Positions 14,445 through 22,001 of a stretch of DNA of 22,001 bases are shown here, one piece after another (position 1 is the first letter of the stretch; each line of letters opens with the position of its first letter). Source of the DNA: an uncultured Clostridia bacterium (GTDB lineage Bacteria; Bacillota; Clostridia; Christensenellales; UBA1242); assembly GCA_947584775.1 (NCBI GenBank), contig CANPWT010000014.1, positions 1 through 22,001 of the forward strand. The letters run 5' to 3'. The translations under genes and the position numbers were made by a program. The notes beneath the pieces were generated by a model. The model was not told the DNA's origin, searched no databases, and saw nothing but the letters and a program-made list of their open reading frames with translations.

Positions 14445-14461
14445 AGATTGAAAGGAGAGTT

Positions 14462-14935
14462 ATGGCAATACGAGAAATTGTTCCGCACACCGATAATTTT
14501 ATACGCAAAACCAGCAAGCCGGTTAAAGAGTTTGACGAAAAATTGTGGCAACTTCTAGACGATATGCACGAAACATTGGATGCCGTTGTAGGCTCGGGCT
14601 TATCTGCCGTGCAAGTGGGCGTTTTAAAGCGTGCGTTTATAATTAACATCAACAATATGGTTATGGAGTTTGTTAATCCGGAAATCATTAAAACCAGCGG
14701 TGAGCAATATAAAAAAGAGGGTTGTTTAAGTGTTAAACTACCTTTTGACTATGTAAAACGCCCATTTTGTGTAACCGTTAAAGCGTTTGATAGATACGGC
14801 AATCCATTCACTTTCACCTGCCAGGATTGGACAGCGGTTTGCATCTGCCATGAAAACGACCATTTAAACGGTATTTTGTATATAGATAAAATTTGCGTTC
14901 CGCCAAAATGGGTAAAAGAACAAGAGGAGGAATAA
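14462..14935 (+). CDS. def: Peptide deformylase
   Basis: The enzyme removes the formyl group from the initiator methionine of new proteins. The 157-residue protein has all three motifs: GSGLSAVQVG (a variant of GxGLAAPQxG with the key Gln kept), EGCLS with the metal-binding Cys, and HENDH with two His ligands and the catalytic Glu. Length is that of the compact bacterial form. The ATG at 14462 follows AAAGGAGAG by 3-4 nt. Its stop overlaps the fmt start (TAATG), pairing formyl removal with formyl addition in one operon. Confidence 0.95.
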   Translation: MAIREIVPHTDNFIRKTSKPVKEFDEKLWQLLDDMHETLDAVVGSGLSAVQVGVLKRAFIININNMVMEFVNPEIIKTSGEQYKKEGCLSVKLPFDYVKRPFCVTVKAFDRYGNPFTFTCQDWTAVCICHENDHLNGILYIDKICVPPKWVKEQEEE

Positions 14936-15855
14936 TGAGGGTTGTTTTTTTAGGCACAGGGGAGTTTAGCGCCACCGTGCTAAAAGGCCTAATTGAAAAC
15001 GGGCAAAATGTTGTTGGCGTTGTAACTCAGCCAGACAAAGTTAACGCTCGCGGTAACAAAATAAATTTTAGCCAAGTTAAACTTTTGGCAATGGAAAAAA
15101 ACATCCCGCTTTTTCAATTTAATAGCATAAATAAAGAGGGGGAAGAGCCACTCAAAAATTTGGAAGCGGACATTTTTATAACCGCAAGTTTTGGCCAAAT
15201 TATAAAACAAAACATTTTGAATATTCCTAAATTTGGCATATTCAATGTACATGCAAGCCTGCTGCCTAAATACCGTGGCTCAGCACCAATTCAGTGGGCA
15301 ATAATTAATGGCGAAAAGAAAACAGGAATAACAATTATGAAAACCGAATTAGGGCTAGATTGTGGCGATATGTATTTAAAAAAGGAAATAGATATTTTGC
15401 CAGACGATACACTATCTAGTGTATTTAAAAAACTATCTACGCTAGCAGTGGAGTGCTTAAATGAATTTTTAACAAATTTTGATTATTACATTTTGCACCC
15501 AACAAAGCAAGATGAAAACAAGGCAAGTTATTTCCCGATGATAAAAAAGGAAGATTATTTATTAAATTTTAACGATTGCGCCTTTAACATTTGCAACAAA
15601 ATTAGAGGGCTAGAAAATTGTTATTTTATCTATCATGGGGTGCGATACAAAGTTTTGTTTGCTGTGCCTAACACGGCTTGCGGTGAGGTGGGCGAAATTT
15701 TGGAGTGCTCACCAAAACAGGGGCTTATAATTGGTTGTAAAGATAGTTCAATTGAGGTTATTTCAATTCAGCCTGAGGGCAAGCAAAAAATGTTTGCAAT
15801 AAGTTTTATGAACGCAAAAAAATTTAATAAAGGTGATATAATTGAAAATATTTAG
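14935..15855 (+). CDS. fmt: Methionyl-tRNA formyltransferase
   Basis: Fmt formylates initiator Met-tRNA with 10-formyl-THF. The ATG at 14935 is chosen because GAGGAGG lies just before it and MRVVFLGTGEFS is the family start; a longer reading would run into def. The 306-residue protein has the N-terminal formyltransferase domain with FNVHASLLPKYRGSAPIQWAI (catalytic Asn and His) and LGLDCGDM (catalytic Asp), then the C-terminal OB-like domain from about residue 205. It overlaps def by 1 nt and rlmN by 14 nt. The rsmB gene usual after fmt is missing. Confidence 0.96.
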   Translation: MRVVFLGTGEFSATVLKGLIENGQNVVGVVTQPDKVNARGNKINFSQVKLLAMEKNIPLFQFNSINKEGEEPLKNLEADIFITASFGQIIKQNILNIPKFGIFNVHASLLPKYRGSAPIQWAIINGEKKTGITIMKTELGLDCGDMYLKKEIDILPDDTLSSVFKKLSTLAVECLNEFLTNFDYYILHPTKQDENKASYFPMIKKEDYLLNFNDCAFNICNKIRGLENCYFIYHGVRYKVLFAVPNTACGEVGEILECSPKQGLIIGCKDSSIEVISIQPEGKQKMFAISFMNAKKFNKGDIIENI

Positions 15856-16867
15856 CGATTACTCACTAACCGAATTACAGCAAGAGTTAAATTGGCTGCC
15901 GCGCTTTCGGGCCAAGCAAATTTTTGATTGTATATTGCAAGCCAAAGATTACAATCAGTTGCTTATAGATAAAGAAAATTTGGCAAAGTTAAAAGATGAC
16001 TACATTTTAAAGCCGGTTAGCATTTTAAAAGTTTTAACAAGCCGTGACGGCACAAAAAAATATCTAATAAGCCTTGCCGATGGCAATATATTTGAATCGG
16101 TATTTTTACATCAAAATTACGGCAACACAATTTGTTTATCCACACAGGTTGGTTGCAGGATGGGTTGCAAATTTTGTGCCTCCACCTTAAATGGCTTGGT
16201 TAGAAATTTATCGGCAGGCGAGATGCTTTCCACAATAGCGCTTTTAAATGCAGATAACGGCAAAGCAAGCGAGCGCAACTTTACAAATATTGTGCTTATG
16301 GGCAGCGGCGAGCCGTTTGATAATTACGATAATGTTGTAAAATTTTTACGCCTAGTTACAGATAAATCCGGCTTTAATGTTAGCGAACGCAATATTTCGC
16401 TTTCCACATGCGGTTTGGTGGATAAAATTAACGAATTTAGCAAATTAAATTTCAACATAACCTTGTGTGTTTCTCTTCATGCCACCACGGATGAAGTTAG
16501 AAAAACAATTATGCCAATTGCCAACCGATATACAATTGCCGAAATTGTTAACGCACTAAAAAATTATGTTAAAATAAACAAGCGTAGGGTAGTTTTTGAA
16601 TATTGTTTAATTAAAGATGTAAACAACAGCACGCAAGATATTTTGCGCTTAAAAGATATTACAAAAGGCTTAAATTGCCATGTAAATGTAATTTGTTTAA
16701 ATCCAAACGGTGGCAGCCTTAAAGCCACAACGCGCGCTGAGGCAGTTAAGTTTGTGGAAGAACTTAACAAAGTTGGCGTTTCCGCAACGCTTAGACGCAG
16801 CCAGGGCGAAGATATTGCGGGTGCGTGCGGCATGTTGCGCGCAAAAACTATTAATAAATTAAATTAA
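15842..16867 (+). CDS. rlmN: 23S rRNA/tRNA adenine-2 methyltransferase RlmN
   Basis: RlmN methylates C2 of A2503 in 23S rRNA and A37 in some tRNAs. The 341-residue radical SAM protein has CRMGCKFC with cluster cysteines 105, 109 and 112. It also has both cysteines of the ping-pong mechanism: Cys98 in ICLSTQVGC and Cys329 in GACGML. The start is a TTG at 15842, 5 nt after AGGTGAT and inside fmt, with translational coupling likely. Domain order is the normal one: N-terminal accessory domain (about 1-70), then the radical SAM barrel. The prpC-prkC-rsgA genes that usually lie between rlmN and rpe in Bacillota are absent. Confidence 0.95.
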   Translation: MKIFSDYSLTELQQELNWLPRFRAKQIFDCILQAKDYNQLLIDKENLAKLKDDYILKPVSILKVLTSRDGTKKYLISLADGNIFESVFLHQNYGNTICLSTQVGCRMGCKFCASTLNGLVRNLSAGEMLSTIALLNADNGKASERNFTNIVLMGSGEPFDNYDNVVKFLRLVTDKSGFNVSERNISLSTCGLVDKINEFSKLNFNITLCVSLHATTDEVRKTIMPIANRYTIAEIVNALKNYVKINKRRVVFEYCLIKDVNNSTQDILRLKDITKGLNCHVNVICLNPNGGSLKATTRAEAVKFVEELNKVGVSATLRRSQGEDIAGACGMLRAKTINKLN

Positions 16868-16914
16868 CAAATTTTAAATTGACCGTAAATTTATTTTTAA
16901 AATAAAAATTTATA

Positions 16915-16923
16915 TGCTATATT
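16915..16923 (+). promoter_or_regulatory. Possible extended -10 promoter of rpe-mtaB
   Basis: TG-C-TATATT (16915-16923) is an extended -10 without a good -35. Initiation near 16930 would leave a leader of only about 9 nt, beginning at the AGGAG site. An alternative is TTGACC (16879-16884) with TAAAAA (16903-16908) at 18 bp. I see no terminator in the 71-bp gap after rlmN, so read-through is also possible. Confidence 0.4.
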
Positions 16924-16938
16924 TTAATTAGGAGAAGT

Positions 16939-17598
16939 ATGAAAAAGATTGTTGTTTCCGCATCTAGTATGCCGGCGGGCAGAAATATGTCCAGCCAATT
17001 AGACTATATTGCCAAAGTGGAAAATTACGGCGCGGACATGTATCATTTTGATGTAATGGATGGTGTTTTTGTAAAAAATAAAACCATAGATTTTGCCTAC
17101 CTTGAACAATTGCAGGAAAAAACATCCATGCTTTTTGACGTGCATTTAATGGTTAGCAACCCAATCAGCGTTGTAGATAAATATTTAAAAGTTAACAGTG
17201 GAATAATTTCCGTGCATTATGAAGCGGTTGAAGATAAAGAAAAACTAATAAAACTTTTAAAAAAAATTAAAAAGCATAAGCGTTTAGCCGGCCTCGCCAT
17301 TGACCTGGACACAAAAATAGAAGTGCTGGACGAATTAATTAAATATGTGGACCTTGTTTTAATTATGTGCGTAAAAGCGGGCAAAGGCGGGCAAGCATTT
17401 AATAAAGACGCTATTAAAAAAATTAAACATGTTAGGCAGTTAAGTTCAAAAGTGTTAATAGAGGCAGACGGCGGAATAAATAAAGAAACGGGCGCAATGT
17501 GCGTGCGCGCAGGGGCAGATATTCTTGCTTGCGGCAGTTTTATTTATAATAACGATACTTACGAGGCCATCCAACAACTTAAAGGCAGGTCTAATTAA
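16939..17598 (+). CDS. rpe: Ribulose-phosphate 3-epimerase (divergent)
   Basis: Rpe interconverts ribulose 5-phosphate and xylulose 5-phosphate. The 219-residue TIM barrel keeps the metal-binding and acid-base residues in HFDVMDGVFVKN, FDVHLMV and EADGGINKETG. Two other conserved stretches differ: the N-terminal PSxLSAD pattern reads SASSMPAGRNM, and the mobile substrate loop, usually NPGFGGQ, reads KAGKGGQ. It is therefore a divergent Rpe or a relative acting on another ketose phosphate. The ATG at 16939 follows AGGAGAAG. Its stop overlaps the next micro-ORF as TAATG. Confidence 0.85.
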   Translation: MKKIVVSASSMPAGRNMSSQLDYIAKVENYGADMYHFDVMDGVFVKNKTIDFAYLEQLQEKTSMLFDVHLMVSNPISVVDKYLKVNSGIISVHYEAVEDKEKLIKLLKKIKKHKRLAGLAIDLDTKIEVLDELIKYVDLVLIMCVKAGKGGQAFNKDAIKKIKHVRQLSSKVLIEADGGINKETGAMCVRAGADILACGSFIYNNDTYEAIQQLKGRSN

Positions 17599-17675
17599 TG
17601 CAAAATGCACTTTTAGCCAAATTGAACACTTTTTTGGTGGCGGCAAAGCAAAAGGCGGTGAATAATGCGTGCTAG
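17598..17675 (+). CDS. 25-codon micro-ORF bridging rpe and mtaB
   Basis: I do not recognise this peptide. It starts at the ATG in TAATG shared with the rpe stop, with AGGCAGGT 7 nt upstream, and ends at a TAG inside mtaB, overlapping it by 11 nt. The peptide (MQNALLAKLNTFLVAAKQKA, then VNNAC) is amphipathic and looks like the start of a helix. It may only keep ribosomes moving to mtaB, or be what remains of a lost gene. Whether it is a gene at all is uncertain. Confidence 0.4.
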   Translation: MQNALLAKLNTFLVAAKQKAVNNAC

Positions 17676-18906
17676 TGTTATAACCTTGGGCTGCAAGGTT
17701 AACGAATATGAAAGCGGCTCAATTTTAACTCAGTTAAAAAATTTTGGTTACGAAATTTGCGAGGGCTTGGTGTATGCCGATGTGTATGTGGTAAACACTT
17801 GCGCCGTCACAAATGTGGGTGAAAAAAAGTCTAGGCAAACTTTAACAAAAATTTTAAAATTAAACCCAAATGCCAAAATTTTTGTTTGCGGTTGCGCGGT
17901 GCAAAATAATCCCGCCCAATTTTTAAAAAATAAAAATGTTTTTGCATTAACCGGTAACTATGGCAAACACGAAATTATAAAATTTATAACAAACGACAAT
18001 AAAATTTTGCCCAAACTAAATAATAAACAATATTCTAACATGCCACGCCCAACAGTTTTTAAATCTAGGCATTACATAAAAATCCAAGACGGGTGCGATT
18101 ATTTTTGTTCGTATTGTTTAATCCCGTATGTGCGGGGCAGAAGCGTAAGTAGGCCTTTGCCCGACATTCTTGCCGAAATTAACGAAACTAACGCCCAGGA
18201 AATTGTTTTAACCGGCATAAATATGTCGGACTATAAAATAGAAGGCAAGCCCGCCCTTAAAACTTTGGTTAAAGAGGTGGATAAATTAAACGTTAGGTTT
18301 AGGTTGTCCTCGCTTGAATGCAATGTTTTGGACGATGAAATGCTAAACATTTTAAAATCGCTAAAAAATTTTTGCCCACACTTTCATTTAAGTTTGCAAT
18401 CGGCTTGCAACGAAACGTTAAAGCGCATGAATAGGCGATACACTATTGAACAGTTTATTCAAATCACTAAAAAAATTAAAAAATTTTTCCCAAATGCGTC
18501 CATCTCCACCGATATTATTGTTGGCTTTAAAGGCGAAACGGACGAGGAATTTAATCAAACTAAAAAGAATTTGCAAATTATAGAATTTAGTTTTATGCAC
18601 ATTTTCCCATACAGCGAGCGCACGGGCACGGTGGCTAGCAAAATGCCAGGCGCGGTGGACAAAGCAATAGTAAAACAACGAGAGGAAGAATTAAAGCAAT
18701 TAAACTGCCAATTCAAACAAAATTTCTTTAATAAAAACATAGGCACAACGCATAAAGTTTTAATAGAAGAAGTTAAAAACAATCAGGCGCTAGGCTACAC
18801 TGAAAACTACATTTATTGCTATTTAAAAAATGCAAAAGTGGGGGAAATTAAAGATGTTTTACTCACTTCCACATATTTGGACGGCATGACGGGCGAATAT
18901 GTTTAG
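17665..18906 (+). CDS. mtaB: tRNA t6A37 methylthiotransferase MtaB
   Basis: MtaB adds a methylthio group to t6A at position 37 of ANN-decoding tRNAs. The 413-residue protein has the UPF0004 domain with cluster cysteines 10, 46 and 77 (LGCKVNEYES, NTCAVTN, CGCAVQ), the radical SAM triad CDYFCSYC (144, 148, 151) and a C-terminal TRAM-like region (about 350-413). The TLGCKVNEYES opening is characteristic of MtaB rather than MiaB. The ATG at 17665 follows GGCGGTGA by 5 nt and lies within the micro-ORF. Confidence 0.94.
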   Translation: MRASVITLGCKVNEYESGSILTQLKNFGYEICEGLVYADVYVVNTCAVTNVGEKKSRQTLTKILKLNPNAKIFVCGCAVQNNPAQFLKNKNVFALTGNYGKHEIIKFITNDNKILPKLNNKQYSNMPRPTVFKSRHYIKIQDGCDYFCSYCLIPYVRGRSVSRPLPDILAEINETNAQEIVLTGINMSDYKIEGKPALKTLVKEVDKLNVRFRLSSLECNVLDDEMLNILKSLKNFCPHFHLSLQSACNETLKRMNRRYTIEQFIQITKKIKKFFPNASISTDIIVGFKGETDEEFNQTKKNLQIIEFSFMHIFPYSERTGTVASKMPGAVDKAIVKQREEELKQLNCQFKQNFFNKNIGTTHKVLIEEVKNNQALGYTENYIYCYLKNAKVGEIKDVLLTSTYLDGMTGEYV

Positions 18907-18940
18907 AATAAAAAAATTTTAAAAAAAAATTAAAAAATTG

Positions 18941-18969
18941 TTGACAATAACAATATAATAAGTTATACT
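18941..18969 (+). promoter_or_regulatory. rpsU promoter
   Basis: A perfect TTGACA (18941-18946) and TATACT (18964-18969) are 17 bp apart, giving a leader of about 30 nt. This is the same -35/-10 pair as at rpmF. Confidence 0.8.
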
Positions 18970-19005
18970 TAGCAAGTAAATCAAAAATAAAAGTGGGTGA
19001 ATAAG

Positions 19006-19194
19006 TTGACAACAGTTCGTTGCGGAGAAAACGAAAGCGTGGAAAGCGCATTAAAGCGTTTTAAACGTAAATGCCAAAAGGACGGCATTATTGGCGACCT
19101 TAAAAAGAAATTGGAATATAAAAAACCAAGTGTGCGCCGTAAAGAGAAATCTAAGGAAGCAAGAAAGCGCGCCATGAAACGCAGTAGATATTAA
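19006..19194 (+). CDS. rpsU: 30S ribosomal protein S21
   Basis: The 62-residue product reads TTVRCGENESVESALKRFKR and continues with CQKDGIIGDLKKK, the bS21 pattern, ending in a basic KEARKRAMKRSRY tail. S21 binds near the 3' end of 16S rRNA and helps translation initiation. The TTG at 19006 is preferred: GGGTGA (18995-19000) stands 5 nt upstream and the protein then aligns with the usual family start. An in-frame GTG at 18997 falls inside that ribosome site. It is monocistronic, with its own promoter and terminator. Confidence 0.95.
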   Translation: MTTVRCGENESVESALKRFKRKCQKDGIIGDLKKKLEYKKPSVRRKEKSKEARKRAMKRSRY

Positions 19195-19200
19195 AAAATT

Positions 19201-19224
19201 CACTAGTTTATGCTAGTGTTTTTT
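19201..19224 (+). terminator. rpsU terminator
   Basis: CACTAG (19201-19206) and CTAGTG (19213-19218) form a perfect stem with a 6-nt loop, followed by six T. It lies 6 bp after the stop codon. Confidence 0.8.
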
Positions 19225-19322
19225 GTTTTTATATGGCTGTTTAAATTTTGTTAGTTTTGCAAAAAAATATGCAAAATTTTAGTAAAATTCAAACAAAATC
19301 ATTTCCCTTTTTTTAATGCTTT

Positions 19323-19331
19323 TGCTATAAT
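19323..19331 (+). promoter_or_regulatory. Extended -10 promoter directly abutting pcrA
   Basis: TG-C-TATAAT (19323-19331) is a perfect extended -10; the -35 region (TTCCCT, 19303-19308) is poor, as is usual for this class. Only six bases separate it from the pcrA ATG, so transcription should begin at or next to the start codon. Confidence 0.65.
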
Positions 19332-19337
19332 AATTTT

Positions 19338-21530
19338 ATGGATTATAAGGCATTACTTAACGAGGAACAATATCGGGCTGTTCAATGTACGGATGGCCCA
19401 ATTTTAGTCAGCGCGGGTGCGGGTAGCGGCAAAACAAGGCTGCTAACTTATCGCATTGCATATTTAATAACCGAGTGCAAAGTTCCCGCCCATAAAATTT
19501 TGGCAATAACCTTTACAAACAAGGCCGCCGGCGAGATGAAAGATAGAATTCAAAAAGTTGCCCCTAACGGCGATTTGGTCACCGTTTGCACCTTTCATAG
19601 TTTTTGCGCGCGTATGTTAAGGCAATATGCCCAATTTATTCCTGGCTATAAAGAAAATTTTACAATTTTTAGCGAAAATGATAGCGCAAAAGTTTTAAAG
19701 GAAATATTTAAAAAACTAGAAATTGAGGACGAACAAACAAAATCTAAATTTAAACACAATATGTCGCTTATAAAAAATGGCAACCTAACTTTAAGTGAGT
19801 ATAAAAAAGTTTACGACTACGATGCCGACACGGAAAAATTTGAAAAGTTTTTTAATCTTTATCAGGCGGAATTAACAAAAAATAACGCCATGGATTTTGA
19901 CGATTTACTTATAAACTTTTTAAATTTAATTCGTACCAATCAAGAGGTGTTAGATTCCATCCAAAACCGCTACACATATTTTAATGTTGATGAATTTCAA
20001 GATACAAATAAACTGCAATATGAAATTATAAAATCAATATCTAGCAAAACCAAAAACATTTTAATTGTAGGGGATGAGGACCAATCCATTTACGGCTGGC
20101 GCGGCGCAAATATAGAAAATATTTTTAATTTTACCAAAGATTATCCAAATGTAAAAGTGTTTAAGTTAGAGCAAAATTACCGTTCCACAAAAAATATTCT
20201 AGATAGGGCAAACAAAATTATAAAAAACAACCGCAATAGGCTAGATAAAACTTTGTTCACCGATAACGACATTGGCAGCGATGTGCAATTTTATCAGGCG
20301 CAAAACGAAACGGACGAGGCAGATTTTGTTGTTAAAAACATAGTTTATCAGCACAGCCTTGGCGTGCCTTATCACGAAATGGCAATTTTAATGCGCGTCA
20401 ATGCACTTTCCCGCGTGTTTGAGGAAAAGTTGCTCTCTTACAACATCCCGCATATAATGTACAACGGCTTTAAATTTTTTGAACGTGCTGAAATTAAAAA
20501 CACACTTGCCTATTTAATCGCCCTTGTAAACCCAGATGACGATGTAAGTTTTAACAGGATTATAAATTTTCCAAAGCGCGGAATAGGGGATACCAGCATA
20601 CAAAAATTAACCGAAATTGCCCAAGCATTTCACACTTCAATCCAGCAAGTTGTGCTAACTTACGAGCAATACAATCTTCCAAAGGCGCTAAACAGCAAAC
20701 TTAAAGAGTTAAAGGATCTTTTGCTGGATTTACAAAATGCCATAAAAGATAAACCTATGACGGAATTTTTTAGATATTTACTTTCTGCCTCTAAAATTCC
20801 GCAAGCCTTTGACTTAGAAAACGAACAAGATTATGAAAGATATCTTAACATAGACCAATTAGTTAACTCGGTTAAAGAGTTCGAACAAAACAATAAAGAC
20901 GCCACAATCGTGGATTATTTGGAATCGGTTACTCTTAGTTCCGCCATGGACGAGGACGATAACACGGGCGTGGTTATAGCCACTGTGCACGGGGCAAAAG
21001 GGCTTGAATTTAACACTGTCTTTGTTGTTGGCTGTGAGGAAAAACTTTTCCCAATAAATAGGGACGATGGCGATGATATGGAAGAAGAACGCCGACTTAT
21101 GTATGTTGCCATAACGCGCGCAAAGAAGGATTTATTTTTAACATGCAGTTTGTCCCGCTTTATGTATGGCAAAACTGAATATACAGTAAAATCACGCTTT
21201 TTGTACGAGTTAGACCTTGTTAGCCAACGCAAAATAAATTCAACTTTTTCAGCATATAATAACAATAATTATGGAGATAATATGAACAAATTACAAACCA
21301 ACACAAATCAATCTTTTAACTACACATTTAGCAAAAACACTGTTGAAAAACAGAGCATAGATTTAACAAAAATCAAAATAGGCGCAAAAGTAAGCCACCC
21401 TAAATTTGGCAATGGGGAAATTGTGGAGTTTACGCCAAATTCTAGCAACCATTGTGTAAAAATTAAGTTCGACACAGTGGGCGAAAAAATGTTGTCGCTA
21501 GATTACGCACCAATTCAATTTATAGATTAG
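19338..21530 (+). CDS. pcrA: ATP-dependent DNA helicase PcrA (UvrD family)
   Basis: PcrA is a 3'-5' superfamily 1 helicase for repair and rolling-circle replication. The 730-residue protein has all motifs: Walker A AGAGSGKT (26-33), TFTNKAAGEMK, DEFQDTN, GDEDQSIYGWRGA, QNYRS, TVHGAKGLEF and YVAITRAKKDL. The C-terminus (about 675-730, IGAKVSHPKFGNGEIVEF) is the Tudor-like domain that contacts RNA polymerase. The ATG at 19338 matches the family start (LLNEEQYRAVQ...) but has no Shine-Dalgarno sequence and sits 6 nt after a TATAAT, so the mRNA is probably leaderless. ligA follows after 15 bp, the standard pcrA-ligA pair. Confidence 0.96.
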   Translation: MDYKALLNEEQYRAVQCTDGPILVSAGAGSGKTRLLTYRIAYLITECKVPAHKILAITFTNKAAGEMKDRIQKVAPNGDLVTVCTFHSFCARMLRQYAQFIPGYKENFTIFSENDSAKVLKEIFKKLEIEDEQTKSKFKHNMSLIKNGNLTLSEYKKVYDYDADTEKFEKFFNLYQAELTKNNAMDFDDLLINFLNLIRTNQEVLDSIQNRYTYFNVDEFQDTNKLQYEIIKSISSKTKNILIVGDEDQSIYGWRGANIENIFNFTKDYPNVKVFKLEQNYRSTKNILDRANKIIKNNRNRLDKTLFTDNDIGSDVQFYQAQNETDEADFVVKNIVYQHSLGVPYHEMAILMRVNALSRVFEEKLLSYNIPHIMYNGFKFFERAEIKNTLAYLIALVNPDDDVSFNRIINFPKRGIGDTSIQKLTEIAQAFHTSIQQVVLTYEQYNLPKALNSKLKELKDLLLDLQNAIKDKPMTEFFRYLLSASKIPQAFDLENEQDYERYLNIDQLVNSVKEFEQNNKDATIVDYLESVTLSSAMDEDDNTGVVIATVHGAKGLEFNTVFVVGCEEKLFPINRDDGDDMEEERRLMYVAITRAKKDLFLTCSLSRFMYGKTEYTVKSRFLYELDLVSQRKINSTFSAYNNNNYGDNMNKLQTNTNQSFNYTFSKNTVEKQSIDLTKIKIGAKVSHPKFGNGEIVEFTPNSSNHCVKIKFDTVGEKMLSLDYAPIQFID

Positions 21531-21545
21531 TTTAGGAGGGGGAAT

Positions 21546-22001
21546 ATGCCAAACGGCAGTGCAACCAACGGACAAGTTCCTAATAACATAAGCCAAATTG
21601 ACGCCAAAATGGAAAGGCTAAAATTTTTAACTAATGAAGTTAATAAACATAACAAAAATTATTATGTTTATGATAATCCCACTATTTCAGACGCCGAATA
21701 TGACGATTTGTATTACGAACTAGTGGACCTGGAAAAGGAATTAGGTTTTAGCCTGCCAGACACTCCAACCAGCCGAGTGGGAGATACAATTTTGCCCGGC
21801 TTTGAAAAACATAGGCACGAAGTTCCCCTGTATTCGCTAAACAAAGTTAAAGATTTTTCCGACCTAGACAAATGGATGAAAGATATGTTAAGCGCACACA
21901 AGTTTAACATAGATTTTTCGCTGGAATATAAGTATGACGGTTTAAAAGTGGTGTTGCTTTACATTAACGGCATTTTCACTCGTGCAACCACGCGCGGCAA
22001 C
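21546..22001 (+). CDS. ligA: NAD-dependent DNA ligase LigA, 3' end cut by window
   Basis: The reading frame runs open to the window end (152 codons). After a 20-residue polar extension it shows the Ia domain that binds NMN (VNKHNKNYYVYDNPTISDAEYD), the HEVPLYSLNKV stretch, and the adenylation motif KYDG, whose Lys is adenylated by NAD. The usual residue after Lys is Ile; Tyr here is a mild variation. The ATG at 21546 follows GGAGGGGG by 3 nt. LigA seals nicks in replication and repair and is co-transcribed with pcrA. Confidence 0.92.
   Translation, partial: MPNGSATNGQVPNNISQIDAKMERLKFLTNEVNKHNKNYYVYDNPTISDAEYDDLYYELVDLEKELGFSLPDTPTSRVGDTILPGFEKHRHEVPLYSLNKVKDFSDLDKWMKDMLSAHKFNIDFSLEYKYDGLKVVLLYINGIFTRATTRGN

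Noticed and set aside
19006..19011. TTGACA resembling a -35 box
   Set aside because: It is the TTG start codon and second codon of rpsU; no -10 follows at 16-18 bp.

Overview
The window is AT-rich chromosomal DNA from a member of the Bacillota, most likely an uncultured, probably gut-associated Clostridia lineage with a compact genome. The pointers are a DUF4364 gene, a YlbJ-type membrane protein, the pcrA-ligA pair, an rpmF-plsX-rnc block, an rpoZ-priA-def-fmt-rlmN-rpe block, purine-rich Shine-Dalgarno sites, sigma-A-like TTGACA/TATAAT promoters and several TTG starts. The species assignment is inference; nothing in the window fixes it.

Layout. 1-181: the end of a tRNA-Leu(UAA) gene and a complete tRNA-Cys(GCA) gene. 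344-4255: an accessory-looking stretch holding a DUF4364 regulator, a repeat-rich gap, a four-helix membrane protein, and an unrecognised transglutaminase-like protein that lies between very AT-rich spacers carrying two copies of a 73-bp direct repeat. 4202-5032: a lipoprotein gene whose promoter has a run of ten G between -35 and -10. 5029-7792: a ylbJ-like gene facing the lipoprotein gene and divergent from a patatin-phosphotransacetylase pair. 7901-9091: acetate kinase. 9363-11337: rpmF, plsX and rnc. 11392-11925: a PH-domain membrane protein. 11987-16867: rpoZ-priA, then def-fmt-rlmN. 16939-18906: rpe, a 25-codon micro-ORF and mtaB. 19006-19194: rpsU. 19338-22001: pcrA and the start of ligA, which runs off the window.

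Functionally the right-hand 14 kb is housekeeping: acetyl-phosphate/acetate energy metabolism (Pta, AckA), phospholipid synthesis (PlsX), RNA processing and modification (RNase III, RlmN, MtaB), translation (L32, S21, Fmt, Def), transcription (omega) and DNA replication/repair (PriA, PcrA, LigA). Neighbours usual in Bacillota are absent (yceD, acpP, gmk, coaBC, rsmB, prpC-prkC-rsgA), and adjacent genes often overlap.

The most striking signals are regulatory: a probable phase-variable lipoprotein promoter (poly-G in the spacer), a palindromic back-to-back -10 shared by ylbJ and the patatin gene, apparently leaderless starts for ylbJ and pcrA, a terminator placed between the def promoter and def, and a lipoprotein terminator lying inside the opposing ylbJ coding sequence. 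No CRISPR array, insertion sequence transposase, prophage or rRNA gene was found.
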